Both the position numbers and the translations under genes were made by a program. Shown one piece after another: positions 1 to 12,134 of a DNA stretch of 64,000 nucleotides; positions within the stretch are counted from its first letter, which is position 1; every line of letters begins with the position of its first letter. The stretch is from Cylicocyclus nassatus (taxonomy: Eukaryota > Nematoda > Chromadorea > Rhabditida > Strongylidae): assembly GCA_958299035.1 (NCBI GenBank), contig CATQJL010000112.1, positions 50,488,941-50,552,940 on the forward strand, in the 5' to 3' direction. A model generated the notes under the pieces. The model was not told the origin of the DNA. It saw only the letters and a list, made by a program, of their open reading frames with translations, and ran no database searches.

Positions 1-282
1 CTTAGCCCATGCGATGCGATAACTCAGACATTCGCGATTGACGACCGCCGGAGATCCGCCCACTTTCGGTTTGTTTCGGGACAAAGTTTTGTCCTGACGT
101 TGACCCGACTGCACCAGCAACTTGGTCGTGATTGTTCCGACGCGTATCAAATACAATCGATTGGCCTTGTGAGTCGTTTGGCTTTAAAGGCAGCGTCCAG
201 GCAAGATCCATTCACCCAGATTATCACATAGTTGTAAAGAGGGGCCCATGAGTATCCAATCTGCTTGGCCCACGCCTTTGAC

Positions 283-480
283 GTGCCCTCTAAGGCCCGT
301 ATGCACGTACATCCCCGCGGGGAGGGGATGTGCGCTTAACCATTGGAATGATCCCCGCTGGGGATCCCCTCCCCTCCCCGCGCGAACCCCCGTATGCACA
401 AAGACAGTATCGGACAAGGGATCCCCTGTGGGGAGGGGAAGTGAACCCTCTTATGCACAAGAGGGGATCAAGCGGGGAAA
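283..480. repeat. C/G-rich interspersed repeat (CCCCTCCCC type)
   Basis: This block contains repeated GGGGAGGGGATC / GATCCCCTCCCC motifs and the recurring phrase CGTATGCACGTACATCCCCG. Related blocks occur at about 890-960, 1365-1660, 15870-15895, 24830-24870 and 25650-25690. The short ORFs running through it on both strands are by-products of the repeat and do not look like genes. Runs of four or more G tracts could form G-quadruplexes, which is inference. Confidence 0.5.
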
Positions 481-1364
481 TCACCTTGCTTTCAAATTTT
501 CTATGAAAAACTCTTTCTTATTTCATATTTTGACTGCAACTCATCTTCATCTCCTCACTTTCATTAATTTAGGGTTGCGGAATGCGCGTATGCAGTGACT
601 GCGCTCGGGGGCACTAAAAATGATTTTTTCTACTCCCATTATGTTCCTGCTTTCTTGGATGCTGCCCACTTTCGCTCATGCTGCTCCATTTCAGCGTAAA
701 AACTTTGAACTATAGAAGTTGATGTGTCTCTGCAAGGGAATGGGTAGAAGACGTTATGCTGCCGAAAAGGGGAGGGGGTGCCGCGCGGACGCTCAGAGCA
801 GTGTTCTAACACATAACAGAAGCTGCAAATTGTGCCAGCTCTCCATAAACGCTGTAGCTATCAGCTGCATATCGTCCTTTATCCCAGGGGAATGATCCCC
901 AGCAGCCACCCCTGCTATGCACAAGGGGAACGCTGGGGAGGGGATCACTCCCCAGGGGATTTCTACTCAGAAATAGGCAAGTATGTTACTTTCTAGGTTT
1001 TTTGGAGACAGCTTATGTTAAAATAACGAGATAATGGCAACATGTCATGGAATATGAAAGTCACAATGTGTTTACTCAGCCTATATAGTTAAAACTATTA
1101 TGTTATATGAAAAATGCGCAAATTTCCTGAATGATCAAGAACTCCTACAAATAATCGAATTTGGCAGCTATTGTTGCTCGGATTTCTTCTTAAGAGGCGA
1201 ATATAGAAAAGAAAGACAAATTGCAAGCCACAGGTCGCTGAGAGAAGAACCCGGCTTTCATAGAAAATCCTCCATCAAAATGAACGAAATGCTTGGTAAT
1301 GACTGAGCAGAACCAGAATATCCGCGTCTCTGGCATGATCTACACCATCGAACCCCTACTTCGT

Positions 1365-1660
1365 TGCAGGGGATGTCGATCCCCTCCCCCGCGTTATTGA
1401 GTTGAATTCGCGCATACGGGGTTCGAGTGGGGGAAGGGAAGGGATCCCCTCCCCCTTCGAACCCCGTATGCACTGGGGTTCGCTCGATCAATACCTCTGA
1501 AACCATTCACATCATCCCCGCTTAGGTGCAGGGGAGGGGATCGCTCCCCTCCCCTCTGTCATGGCGGGGTCCGGCGGAGGGGATCGTTCCCCTGGGGATC
1601 CAGCTCCCCTCCCCTCCCCAGCGGGGACGTACGTGCATACGGGCCTAAAAGGAGATGCGG
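1365..1660. repeat. C/G-rich interspersed repeat, densest copy
   Basis: This is a second and longer block of the CCCCTCCCC family, with several GATCCCC/GGGGATC inverted pairs and the phrase GGGGACGTACGTGCATACGG at its right end. It shares the CGTATGCA...GGGG grammar with the block at 283-480. Coding potential appears spurious. Confidence 0.5.
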
Positions 1661-1742
1661 GCCTGTGATACGTATCATAAGCCGCCCTTCGTATCACAAA
1701 CCACCCCTGAGGACGAGTGCTTACGCAGGTGTGCGATTGCAT

Positions 1743-1786
1743 TGCAGTTGCATTGCAGTTGCACTGCACACTGCAATGCAACTGCA
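1743..1786. repeat. perfect 17-bp inverted repeat (hairpin)
   Basis: TGCAGTTGCATTGCAGT at 1743-1759 is followed after a 10-base spacer by its exact reverse complement at 1770-1786. The stem is itself built of TGCA/TTGCA sub-repeats, so slippage is a likely origin. No function is evident. Confidence 0.6.
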
Positions 1787-2199
1787 TCCGTACAGTTGCA
1801 GCTCCTCTCGCTGGCATGAGGATGGGGACGAGCAAATCGAAACAGTCTACCTTTCGAAGAGAGGATTCCCCAAAACAGGATTTTTTGGGAGTTTTGAACA
1901 ATTTCGACTTTGCAGATGTAATCAGAGACACGGAAAGGCCCCAGAATGGCAAAAACATGGGAGACGAAATTTTGCCCGGACGCTGCCTTTAACCGGACGT
2001 GCTTGACAAGTGCCGACAGGTATTGCAGGGAAGCTTTGATTTTGCGGTCACGCTCATGCTCATTTCTGCATGCAATAATGGTAGTCGTCCGTCCAACGCC
2101 TGACTTTTTCAATCCGTCACGTCCATTCCAGTTTCCTTGGTTCTATTGGTCTGGTTATATTCTGTGGGTTCATGTTCGCATGTTTTCTAAGTGATCACC

Positions 2200-4230
2200 C
2201 CCTCAGCAGGGTAATGAGTTTCCAGCTAGATCTGGTGAACTTTTAGAAGGTGAATTTTTTAGTTTCAAGAGGAGAACTAGTTCCGGTTCGCTGAACAAGA
2301 ATGATAGCGACAACGGAGAGCTTACCTTAACAAAGAGCGATGTCGTGCTACATTCGACATAGAGGTAAAAACGTTGTAGTGTCGCTTCAGATTTCCTGAA
2401 TATCATTCTTAGGTTGTTGTAATGGAAGCACAATGATTAAAAGCGATAGCTCCCAATAGAATAGTCTACTGTGCCATGGAAGTGGTTGAGCATAAATTGC
2501 AAACGGACCATGCTGAAGCTCAAAGCCATCGTGGGTTTCATTGTCATTTCGAGCAAGTTCTTTATCAAGTTTATTTAAAAGCTAATAACTGTGCCGTGAC
2601 TAGATTTTTCGTTGTTCAGTTTTTATAGATGGGATACACAAGGAGATTTCTTTACGAAAAATCCGTCAATGTCGTCAAGGTCATGTTGTACATTGAGGTA
2701 AAAAGCATCGTTGCTTTTGAAGACAAAAAACTTGGAAAGGTGAGTGTATCAGTGCGTGGTTCATGGTGAGATGATTTTGACATATTGTTCGGCTCGTCGC
2801 TGTTTTCCTTTTGCCGCTACCATTGCTGTCATCAGTGTTGAATGGTTAGTCTCATTAAAGTATACACCCGATTGGCAATTAAGTGATTAAGAAATCTCGT
2901 TAGCGGGTGCAGTCGCACTTATTAAAATGAGACCGACCGTCTGTCATGTTTGACAGCTGTAATACTGGCTGATTGTAACGGCGTCATGGTAGAGTATAGC
3001 CAAAATTAGCACATTATCTGGTAATCGCCAACAATCAATCTCCGTCACATTGAATTTATGGTGATTATCCAACCTACGCCTAACAGCTCGCAGTCACAGG
3101 AAGGTATACGATGACTGTCTCTAAGAACAGTGCCGATCAGAACTTGAATATCAGGATAACAATACGGGTAGGAGCTTTACAATCTCAAATACTGCGGCTA
3201 TTGTTATTGTATCGGTTGGCAGGCGTGGAAGGAGTGAAAGCGACGATTTTTCTGGTTGGTTCAAGTAGGTTGATGTCTACCTCATAGAGAGCTTCATATC
3301 ATGTAAGCTATCTTCATGTGTCTCTATATGCAACTGCTGTTTGTAGTTTCCGGCAAAAGAAATCGAATTCTACCGAAATTGTAAGCGAGTTCACCATTGA
3401 TTATATGCCTGAGCCTGATCAAGGTCAACTTTTAACTTTAGATTTGATATAATGCAGCAAAGGATTCTATAAGCTAATGAGAAAATATAGTATATTATCT
3501 TGGATTTGAAATGAGTAGTCCAAAAGTGCAGCAGCATGACTCATTAAAATCCGCAAAGTGTGCAGTTACACTAAGAGAACCAAAGTGTTTCGTATTTAAC
3601 ACTTCTGCGCTAATCCCTCCAGCAGATAATTGCAATTGTGTGAAAGAAGGCTGTGCATTTCGTGGTTTCACTTTGGGAGAAATTTGTAGGAAATAATGAA
3701 GCTTTTTAGACATTCGCTTGGTATTCCGATCTATTAGCCGATCGGAAATATTCTGATCGTTGTACTCTGTCGATCTCGACTCAGCAATGGAAATTCAAGC
3801 ACCGGATTTTTGGGATGCTTTTCCGTTGTTTCAAACACTCAATGACTTCTTGCTCAGTAGTGGGTATCTTCTATTCTTTTTTGCTATAGTTCCATATTCT
3901 CTGCCTTTATAGTTGAAGCACAATCTCTTCTTCTTTCATTCTATTGTGTATTTTTTCTGTAAGACAGATATCTGCTTGAAGTTTAACAAGATTTTGCCTC
4001 TTGCATCTCAAGTTGTCAGTCTTTCAGAATCGTAACCTTAACCCGTTACGTCTATATCGCAGAGTTTTGCATTTCTACCTTTGATAGATAAAACTCAATT
4101 TGTTGATTAGTGATTCAACATCCGCTTTGAGTAATCCTTGTCCAAAGAATATTGAATTTTTGCCTTTTTGCCGTTTAAACCTCTCTTTGTCACAGGGTAA
4201 TAAGGATTTCAGCTGTGTTAGTAATCAGCA
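2200..4230. other. no recognisable gene (about 2 kb)
   Basis: This AT-rich stretch has only short ORFs with no familiar motif. A few GTGAGT/TTTCAG-like strings occur, but no set of them could be chained into a convincing exon series. I see no repeat longer than a few tens of bases in it. Confidence 0.4.
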
Positions 4231-4310
4231 TGCTCACCACCTTCCTCACCAACCCCCAGCCCTGTAGCTCAAACCTTGCAGAAAATCAATAAAATTGATA
4301 GAAGTAAGGG
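4230..4310. repeat. relic of foldback element arm
   Basis: The block carries degraded versions of the foldback-element core: AATCAGCATGCTC, then CAGCCCTGTAGCTCAAA, then AAAATCAATAAAATTGAT. The same order is found in the intact copies near 6850, 24450 and 63870. Confidence 0.5.
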
Positions 4311-4570
4311 TAATTCTAAAAACTGATGGCGTTATTCGGCTATCCGGGCCCCAAAATTTTGTGACGGATCTTGCTCAAACTCGGTAATGGGGGGTTATTT
4401 GCGCCGCTGATGACAAATATCGTAGTCATTTCGCGTGGCAGCGGGTAAAAATCATAACCTGCCTGAAACCTTGGCAGAAAACCTAAAGTGCTGTTTCAAG
4501 AATATCGTGCTCAATCCCCACGTTAAAGACAATTCGTGTAATATAAAAATTTTCCACGACCGTAATGCAT

Positions 4571-4735
4571 CCCTTATAGGACCACTGCCGCGCGCGAAAC
4601 ACTTACGCGATGGGACAGGTTATCGGTCTTCTTATAGGACCACTGCCGCGCGCGATACACCCTTCGGCGGCTTTTGCCTAAGCAAAAACAGGGGAGGGAG
4701 ATTTGCCGCGTGCGTTACGCGCTGGGACAGGTTAT
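4571..4735. repeat. 59-bp direct repeat, two copies plus a decayed third
   Basis: The phrase CTTATAGGACCACTGCCGCG occurs twice about 59 bases apart (near 4573 and 4632). A related GCCGCG(C/T)GCG...GGGACAGGTTAT phrase follows to about 4735. The ORF across it is a repeat by-product. Confidence 0.5.
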
Positions 4736-5324
4736 GAGGATGGTGCTGGAGACCGCCATGCAAAACTGGGATCTAAATTGGCCCGAAAGCGAAAAAATGT
4801 CCATGCAAACCCTGCAACTCACCATAACTTTACAATAACCCGTTATGACAGCGAGCAAGCATTATATTCATGAGCAGTGTGCTTGTGTGCTTGTAACCGT
4901 TACAGGTAAGGTTTTAAGCAAATCTGAAACTTCGAACCCATCTACTGTACACCCACCCTAACCCAGGAAAATGAGCTGTCCTGCGAAATTAGTCTTCATG
5001 TTCAGCGCGCTTAATGACCGCCCTAAACGAAGTTTAATGCATATCTATGTTTTCGACCCCATACCGTATAACCACCATAACTTTATGAAAAGTTCCCACT
5101 ACGCAGAGAGAGTATGAAGTTCGTAGTCAGCATGTCGAATAAGTTCTTTGGACCGAACTCCAGCAGAATTCATGATTTTGACTTCCTACCATACACCTAC
5201 CGTAACGACACGGGGAGAAGTTCTGCGGAGAAAGTGTGATATCTGTAATCAGCATGTAGATAACCCTTACACACGAAGTTTGAGCAAGCTCTACGACAAA
5301 AAAAATTTTGAGGCCCGGAAATCC

Positions 5325-5420
5325 GAATAGCGCCAAACTAATATTGTAATCGCAACCAGCATGCTCGATTACCCCACTGTGCCAACTCCCAGCCCCGTAG
5401 CTTGAGCTTTGCAAAAATCG
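5325..5420. repeat. relic of foldback element arm
   Basis: It contains CAGCATGCTCGATTACCCC, then CCCAGCCCCGTAGCT, then a decayed TTGCAAAAATCGA. These match the arm core of the foldback family in order and spacing. Both ends are lost. Confidence 0.6.
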
Positions 5421-6200
5421 AGCATGACAGCAGCAAAATTCGTGTTTTCCAGAATATTTAGAATGCGAAAAGCGTGAAAAGTCGAGAAGAAGGGCTAGCT
5501 GGAGTCATGCTATTGTTTCGGAATTTTTAGGTCGGAATGCAAAGGTTCAAGAAACTTTTTTTGGAATTTCATTAGATGAGCGTGTTAGGTGTGCCAGCTA
5601 CTGCGTTTCCAAATTTTTCCAAACTATAGACCCCCTGTCCTCCACAAAAGAAAACCTACTGAAATAGCTAGCGAACTTTTGTAAAAGTCTAGATCAGAGT
5701 TATTTGCCATCAGTTACTTACGTGACCTACAGGCAAATAACTCTTTTTAAGATTGAAACCTTGGTCTGTCTCTAATATTCTCTCTTCCCCTCTCCACTTA
5801 AAAGTGGTATTATAATCACGGTATAGTTATACGCTCCCTTAAATTTAGTCTCGATACGCTTCTACAAACTTCAAAGCGATAAGCTGAACTAGCATCGCTA
5901 CTTGATCAAGGTACCTTTACGATATGCGCGAAAGGTGGAGATGCCCGAGACAATTGGGTAGAGGGCTATACGTGCCGAAAGAGGAGGTTCCATGCGGACA
6001 TATACAACAGATGCTCTTAAAGGCACTGTTCACCCCAAGTTGTTGAGCTTTTAGCGGCATATAATAGTAAGGTCCCCTATTGACCCAATGCCCAAGTCGC
6101 GAAGCAAAATGCCGCTTCGGAAGCGAGAAAATCGCTTCGGAATAGCAAAGATGCGCGTGGACCCCCATCCATGCCCGCCTCTCCCCATCCACGCCCGCCA
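5421..6200. other. no recognisable gene
   Basis: No ORF with recognisable motifs and no clear repeat structure are visible here. The 94-residue minus-strand ORF at 5917-6201 has no feature I can recognise and is probably spurious. Confidence 0.35.
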
Positions 6201-6204
6201 TACT

Positions 6205-6300
6205 TGGTACCGAATCGATTAATTATTCGATCATTCGAATAAATCATTCGAATGCGAATGATTCGAAAAGTCGAATATTCGAAAATCTGAAATCTATATA
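6205..6300. repeat. TTCGAA-rich palindromic repeat
   Basis: This is a dense run of ATTCGAAT/TTCGAATATTCGA strings. Every motif is near-palindromic. The same sequence type fills 13325-13790 and 14560-14900. Confidence 0.6.
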
Positions 6301-7150
6301 TAAATAAAACTCAATCTCTGTAAATTTGTTAGTATGTAAGTATGTGGCTTATACACTCCTTTGTTTGTGAACCGATGAGGCTGAAATTTGCTCCCCTGTA
6401 AATGAGGCCAGGCGCAGAAGATAGGCTACTTTTTGCGACAATTCAGTGGGTCCTTCTATCGATTTATTGATTACTAGCTGGCTTACCCGGCTCCGCCGTA
6501 TGTTCCAAATAGAAAATTCCATTTCTCAACCGATCCGGACCAAACTTGACACACATACACTTCGGGCCACGGTGGGTGTCACAGTCCACTTTTCTCTATC
6601 GATCGATGTCGATTTTATCGATTTTTTGCAAAATTTGAGCTACGGGGCTGGGATTTGGCACAGGGGGGTAATCCAGCATGCTGATTACGAATACAATATT
6701 AGCTTTCGAAACCGTGCATCATTTTCATCGATTTTATCGTTTTTTCGCAAAATTTGAGCTAGGGGGCTAAAATTTGGCAGAGGGGTGTAATCGAGCATGC
6801 TGATCATCCCCACGGGGGTGATCAGCATGCTCGATTACCCCCCTGTGCCAAATCCCAGCCCCGTAGCTCAATCTTTGCAAAAAAATCGATAAAATCGATA
6901 AAAGTAATGCACGATTTCAAAAACTAATATTGTATTCGGAATCCCCATGCTCACTTACCCCCCTGTGCCAACTCCCAGCCCCGTAGCTCAAATTTTCCAA
7001 AAAATCGATAAAATCGATATCGATCGATACGAAAAGTAGCCTATGACACCCGCCGGGGCCCGAATTGTATGTGTGCCAAGTTTGGTCCCGATCGGTTCAG
7101 AAATGGAATTTTTTATTCGGAACATACGTGCAGACAGACATACATACATA

Positions 7151-7976
7151 CAGTCGCTTCATTTCATATGATCATGTGTGTCTCTGCACACAGCGTCCAA
7201 TTTTGGCGTCCTCATCCGGGATTTTGGCCGTGGCGCAGACACCCTCCAGGTGAGTGGTTTTTGATGTTTTTTCAATGTTTTCTCTCTATTTCAGGTACGA
7301 ACTCTTCGAAATGATGCAAATGGGAACTACTCGAGTGGTTTAGTGCGTTTCTACGCATGATTCGAAGTGATTTGAAACGCGACTTCTACATGCCTATCAA
7401 AATCTTCTCTAAGGTGAGTTTTTATGATGTTTTATGTTTGAGTGTCTACTCTTTCTACAAAAGCGGCTATGAAACAGCGCTTTATCACAGTTTTTGTCGC
7501 CGTCCATATTCGTTTTTGCTTCTTAGGCTGCAGTAATCTCTTTTCCTTCTCCTAGTAAGTTTTTTTTCGTTTCCTTTTCTCGATATCGGTACATATGTGA
7601 TGAAATGAGTAGTAGTTGCTTGTCGCTAGATGGATTTTGAGTGATTTTGCTGTAATGGCTATTTTCAGAAAACGTGGGAGTCGTCTCTCGGTGAGTGTTT
7701 CGTCTTTTTGATGTCTTACCTGTTTTACCCGCTGGCTTATATCAGCGGATCATCCTGTGTTGCCCTACAAGTGGCTGTTGACATGCCCATTATCCATTGC
7801 ATGTTATTTGAGGCAGCATGCATTACTTCTAACTTACTTCGTGCATGGTTACTATTCGCTGCAGTCTTTGTCTTAACGCATGCTACTCATGTTGCTGAGT
7901 TGTGTGCCGACACATGACGGCCTTTCACTTCATTATGGAAAGTGAAGTACGTTATGTCAGCGCAAACACCGGCATC
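7151..7976 (+). repeat. left terminal inverted repeat of the Tc1-like element
   Basis: It matches the right arm in reverse orientation with no gaps to 7864 and more loosely to about 7976. It contains three GTGAGT donor-like sites (7250, 7414, 7691) and two acceptor-like TTTCAG sites (before 7295 and 7669), suggesting short exons inside the TIR. The 69-residue ORF at 7708-7917 and its mirror on the right arm are consequences of the inverted repeat. Confidence 0.8.
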
Positions 7977-9161
7977 TAGTATTGTGTATCCGCAGTCATG
8001 CAGTCGCAGCGAGAGCATGCACATAAATGAAGGAATGTGTAAAATTGTTCCCTTATATCGTTTCAGTACAAATTCCATGCTGAGATGTTAGGACGTCTCT
8101 ACGTTTATGGTAAGTCTCTCACAAAACTAAAACTTTCACGAGCAGATGTAAAACAGCTGAAACATGTACATACTCAACGTTTTCTTCTTGCCTTAAAAGT
8201 TCTACACCGAAGTAGTATATACGGCTATTGAGGCTACTTTCATCATAAAAGAAACAACCGAATCGTTCTACGGAAGTCAAAAGTCGCTTTATGAAGCATA
8301 CGCATACGATAGGTATCAGCTGGGTAGAACGCAGCGGCTTCAAGGGCGAGATCTTGATGTAATATATGCCAAGCTGTATTAATGATGCTGTTACAAAACT
8401 TCTGAAACTATTGTCGGTCATGCATCAAAAGTTTCACAGCTTAGAAGCCTATAATTTAAGGCTTAATTGATATCGATCGATAGATCACGCGCGATCCCAA
8501 CGCGATGCAAGCTGCAAGCGTCTTCTTTTAGTCCATGCTTGTTTATAGTTTTTTTTTCTTTGTGTTAACGGCTCCTTGTCTCAGAAGTCTTCTTTGCCTC
8601 TATAAACAATCTACCTACAGTTTTACTCGTTTAGAAACTGCCCTGCTCAAAAGCTTCTAAAAGCCATGGATAACTTCAGTAATAGACAGGCAAGCAATTT
8701 TTATTCGTCTTCAAATTGTAGGCTATAGCTGTTCTTACGCTGCTACAACTGTTTCTAGTGACTTTTGGGTCATAATGTCTAAACTCTACAGTTTCGAAGT
8801 ATCTCAGTGATTCGCATAGGATGGTTGAACCACGTTATTTAGTTTGCACGCGATGTCACTAACGCGGAGGCGAAAGCTGTTGTGCTGAGATACTTGGAAG
8901 AGTATAAGGTTGGCATGTGGAGTTCAAGATCAGATCTAGAGTTCTTGCCGACGTGATTTACAACTTTATAGAGGAGATTTGTAGAACCAGCCGAACCAGC
9001 AGCTAGCACTTCACACCATCCGGAACAAGAGTCTTCGCACTCGGTTCGTTCCCTCGTAAAACTTTAGCTTGAAAAGATAAATGATGCGCGCGAAAGTCCT
9101 TAAAAGTTCACTTTAGGCACCTGATGAACCAAGAAGCCGTTTCAAGTCACTCACTTTTGAT

Positions 9162-10805
9162 ATGTTTCGAAATGCAGATCATCCATCCGTGCCAGTAGGT
9201 TCTACCGCAGAAGTAAGCCGCAGAAAATTGGACAGTCAGGCGAAGGAGATAATAGGACGAGTGAGAACATTCTTCATCGAGTTGAAGCGACAGCTAGGAG
9301 AAGAATCCACTGGTACCATCTTTAACTCGCCAGCTCAGCTTACAGCTTTGGCTTGCGGAATCTCGATTCGCACAGTGTGGAAAGTCACAAGAGAGGACAG
9401 TATAAGCGAGCCAGAAAGAACTACGCAACGAAGAGGCAGCAAGAAGGAGCTGATGGAAGCAGCCGTTAGGAAGTATGGAGAGCAGTGGGGCCAGATCGTA
9501 CGACATGCCATCCATGGAAAGTTACGAGAAGAAAAAGATGTGACTATTGAGGAGATGCGAAAAGAACTTCAAGAAGCCTATCCGTCCTTCAAAATGTGCA
9601 CTGGGACATTCTATTATTTCGTCAAAGGCTTAGGCTTTTCGTATAGAATAAACAGAAACCAACCTATTATTTACGAACGTCCCGATCTGGTCCACAAGAG
9701 AGCGGTGTACCTCTCAGCTATGGAAGCGGCAAGAAATCAACAGAGTTGTCTCGTCTTTATGGACGAGACATGGGTATTTGATTCAATGACGAGAAAGAGG
9801 GGATGGAATGACAACACCATCCCCCTTTTTGCCCCTGAGTCGACACTGCGTGAATTCTCCTGCGGTAGAACTGCGGCAAAGAATAAGGGTAGACGTGCCA
9901 TAGTCATAGGGGCCATAACGGAAGAGGGAGCCGTCCCGGAATCTACTAAAGTCATCATCAGTGGAGTCAGGGATGTGGATGACGATTACCACCGGGACAT
10001 GGATGCTGTGTTGTTTGAGAATTGGCTACGAGACACCATACCCCACATGCAAACGGTCGCCGGTGGTCGTCCCATCGCACTCATAATGGATAACGCTCCA
10101 TACCATAGCCGACAAAAAGAGAAGGTGCATGCACGAGAAGTGCCTGATTACACACAGATTCAATCCGTTTAGGTCCCTACTCGTGCTTCAAGAAAATCAG
10201 AGATTGAAGAATATCTCACGAAGAATGGCGTAGCAGTCCCGGCAAAGAGCACGAAAGAGCAGCTTTTAGTTGAGGTAGTTCTGCTCCAACAATTCTTGAC
10301 TCCCATGATGCGTCTTTGTTCCAGCTTCAAGATTTCATACAAAGCCGCGGCGGCGTAAGTGCTGTGCGCACTTACGTCGCTGATTCCATCTGCGGCGAAC
10401 ATGGGATTACAGTGATAAGGCTTCCGCCTTATCACTGTTTCTTTAATCCCATCGAATTATGTTGGAGTCAACTAAAAGCTCACCTTTGCAAAGTGGGAAA
10501 ACCAGGAGACACGTTGGAGCTGGTAGGACCTACTAACTGTCATCTTTTGTTGGAGGTAGAATATTTAGGTGAGGACAAGAACGATAGAGTGGATGAATGG
10601 CTTCCCTTCGACACTGAGCAGCGGCTGGTTTCGGCACGTTGCTGGCCAGGAGGACGCAGCGAGATCAAAGATCGCTGTGGATCTAGCCAGCAACAACATT
10701 AACAGAGACCTTCCGCCGTTGGACGAGTCTTCCTCCGATGAGGAAGTCTCACAATTAGTTGAGATAGATGACGTAATGGAAGATCTCACAGAGTTTATCG
10801 AATGA
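9162..10805 (+). pseudogene. Tc1/mariner-type DDE transposase, interrupted
   Basis: This transposase would cut and rejoin DNA at the ends of the surrounding element. From the ATG at 9162 a 336-codon frame shows a helix-turn-helix-like segment around residues 64-80, the first acidic motif FMDETWVF (Asp about 201) and the second motif [10 protein letters not shown] (Asp about 310). The frame meets TAG at 10170-10172, then stays open in the same frame (RASRKSEIEEYLTKNG). The third motif, RLPPYHCFFNPIELCWSQLK with Glu at 10454-10456, is in the next frame. An acidic C-terminal tail (DESSSDEEVSQLVE) to 10805 is back in the first frame. One stop and two frame changes make this copy probably inactive. 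An unrecognised intron could explain one of the changes. Confidence 0.8.
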
Positions 10806-11309
10806 TGTATATACATAGATGTAACCTGTATTTAGCACATTTTCACATCCATAGCCCCTTAGTTGTTCCTAGAATTTCTTTTGTTTCACTTTCATATTAC
10901 TACCACGATACACTCAACCTCATCTAACATATCCTTTTTACGTGTCTCATATGATTGCTCACATTCCGTCTGTACCTTTAACACATGACAACTTGCATTT
11001 CAAAAAGTGTTTTCAAGAATTTTTTGTCTTTCAGTAAGCTCTCACTTGCTTTCTCACATTTCAATAAAAATAATGGTGCTACAAATCTTGTTTTAAAACT
11101 GAGATGAAACCTCACAAACAGCAGTTCAAATGTAGAGAAGAACAAATCATGGCAAATGTAGGTAGAGAAGAACAATGTAGTAAAAGCGCTTATCGCATCT
11201 GCATGAATTTGAGACATAACAAGTGCAGTAACAGTAAACGTGGAAAGAACGGGATAAAAATAGTGTCATTTCCTTCCTCTTGCATGCACAAATTGAAAAC
11301 ATGCTATGT

Positions 11310-12134
11310 AGCAAATGCCGGTGTTTGCCCCTGGCATGATGGACTTCACTTTCCATAAAGAAGTGAAGACCCTCATGCATCGGCACACAACCCGATGGCA
11401 GATATACAATAAAACAAGGACTGCAGCGAATAGTAACCATGCACGAAGTAAGTTAGAAGTAATGCATGCTGCCTCAAATAACATGCAATGGATAATGGGC
11501 ATGTCAACAGCCACTTGTAGGGCAACACAGGATGATCCGCTGATATAAGCCAGCGGGTAAAACAGGTAAGACATCAAAAAGACGAAACACTCACCGAGAG
11601 ACGACTCCCACGTTTTCTGAAAATAGCCATTACAGCAAAATCACTCAAAATCCATCTAGCGACAAGCAACTACTACTCATTTCATCACATATGTACCGAT
11701 ATCGAGAAAAGGAAACGAAAAAAAACTTACTAGGAGAAGGAAAAGAGATTACTGCAGCCTAAGAAGCAAAAACGAATATGGACGGCGACAAAAACTGTGA
11801 TAAAGCGCTGTTTCATAGCCGCTTTTGTAGAAAGAGTAGACACTCAAACATAAAACATCATAAAAACTCACCTTAGAGAAGATTTTGATAGGCATGTAGA
11901 AGTCGCGTTTCAAATCACTTCGAATCATGCGTAGAAACGCACTAAACCACTCGAGTAGTTCCCATTTGCATCATTTCGAAGAGTTCGTACCTGAAATAGA
12001 GAGAAAACATTGAAAAAACATCAAAAACCACTCACCTGGAGGGTGTCTGCGCCACGGCCAAAATCCCGGATGAGGACGCCAAAATTGGACGCTGTGTGCA
12101 GAGACACACATGATCATATGAAATGAAGCGACTG
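11310..12134 (-). repeat. right terminal inverted repeat of the Tc1-like element
   Basis: This is the mirror copy of the left arm. The coordinate sum 7151+12134 equals 7859+11426, so there are no indels between the arms over the outer 700-plus bases. The 103-residue minus-strand ORF here repeats the left-arm ORF MMSYLFYPLAYISG, which argues against an independent gene. Confidence 0.8.

Larger units (their letters stand above)
188..1988. mobile_element. candidate TTAA-flanked inverted-repeat element (about 1.8 kb)
   Basis: The left end reads AGGCAGCGTCCAGGCAA after TTAA (184-187). The right end, read in reverse complement, starts AGGCAGCGTCCGGGCAA and is followed by TTAA (1989-1992). The same AGGCAG(C/T)G termini with TTAA-like flanks bound shorter elements at 12376, 17639 and 25887, which supports a family. 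No transposase is seen inside. The interior holds copies of a C-rich repeat and a perfect hairpin. The two ends could instead be remnants of two separate insertions, because the interior is long for a MITE. Confidence 0.4.
7151..12134 (+). mobile_element. Tc1-like DNA transposon with very long terminal inverted repeats
   Basis: The element starts CAGTCGCTTCATTTC at 7151 and ends with the reverse complement at 12134. It is flanked by a TA duplication (7149-7150 and 12135-12136). The arms pair without any offset from the tips to at least CTGCAG at 7859-7864 / 11421-11426, so the ungapped TIR is at least about 714 bp. Weaker similarity continues to about 7976 / 11310. A transposase reading frame of the DDE type lies inside. 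CAGT ends, TA target site and DDE_3-like core all point to the IS630/Tc1/mariner superfamily. The insertion lies in the CAGACATACATA tract of a foldback element, so it is younger than that element. Confidence 0.85.

Noticed and set aside
7708..7917. 69-codon ORF with hydrophobic start (MMSYLFYPLAYISG)
   Set aside because: It is duplicated in mirror image in the right arm of the transposon, so conservation is explained by the inverted repeat. The two copies diverge after about 50 residues.
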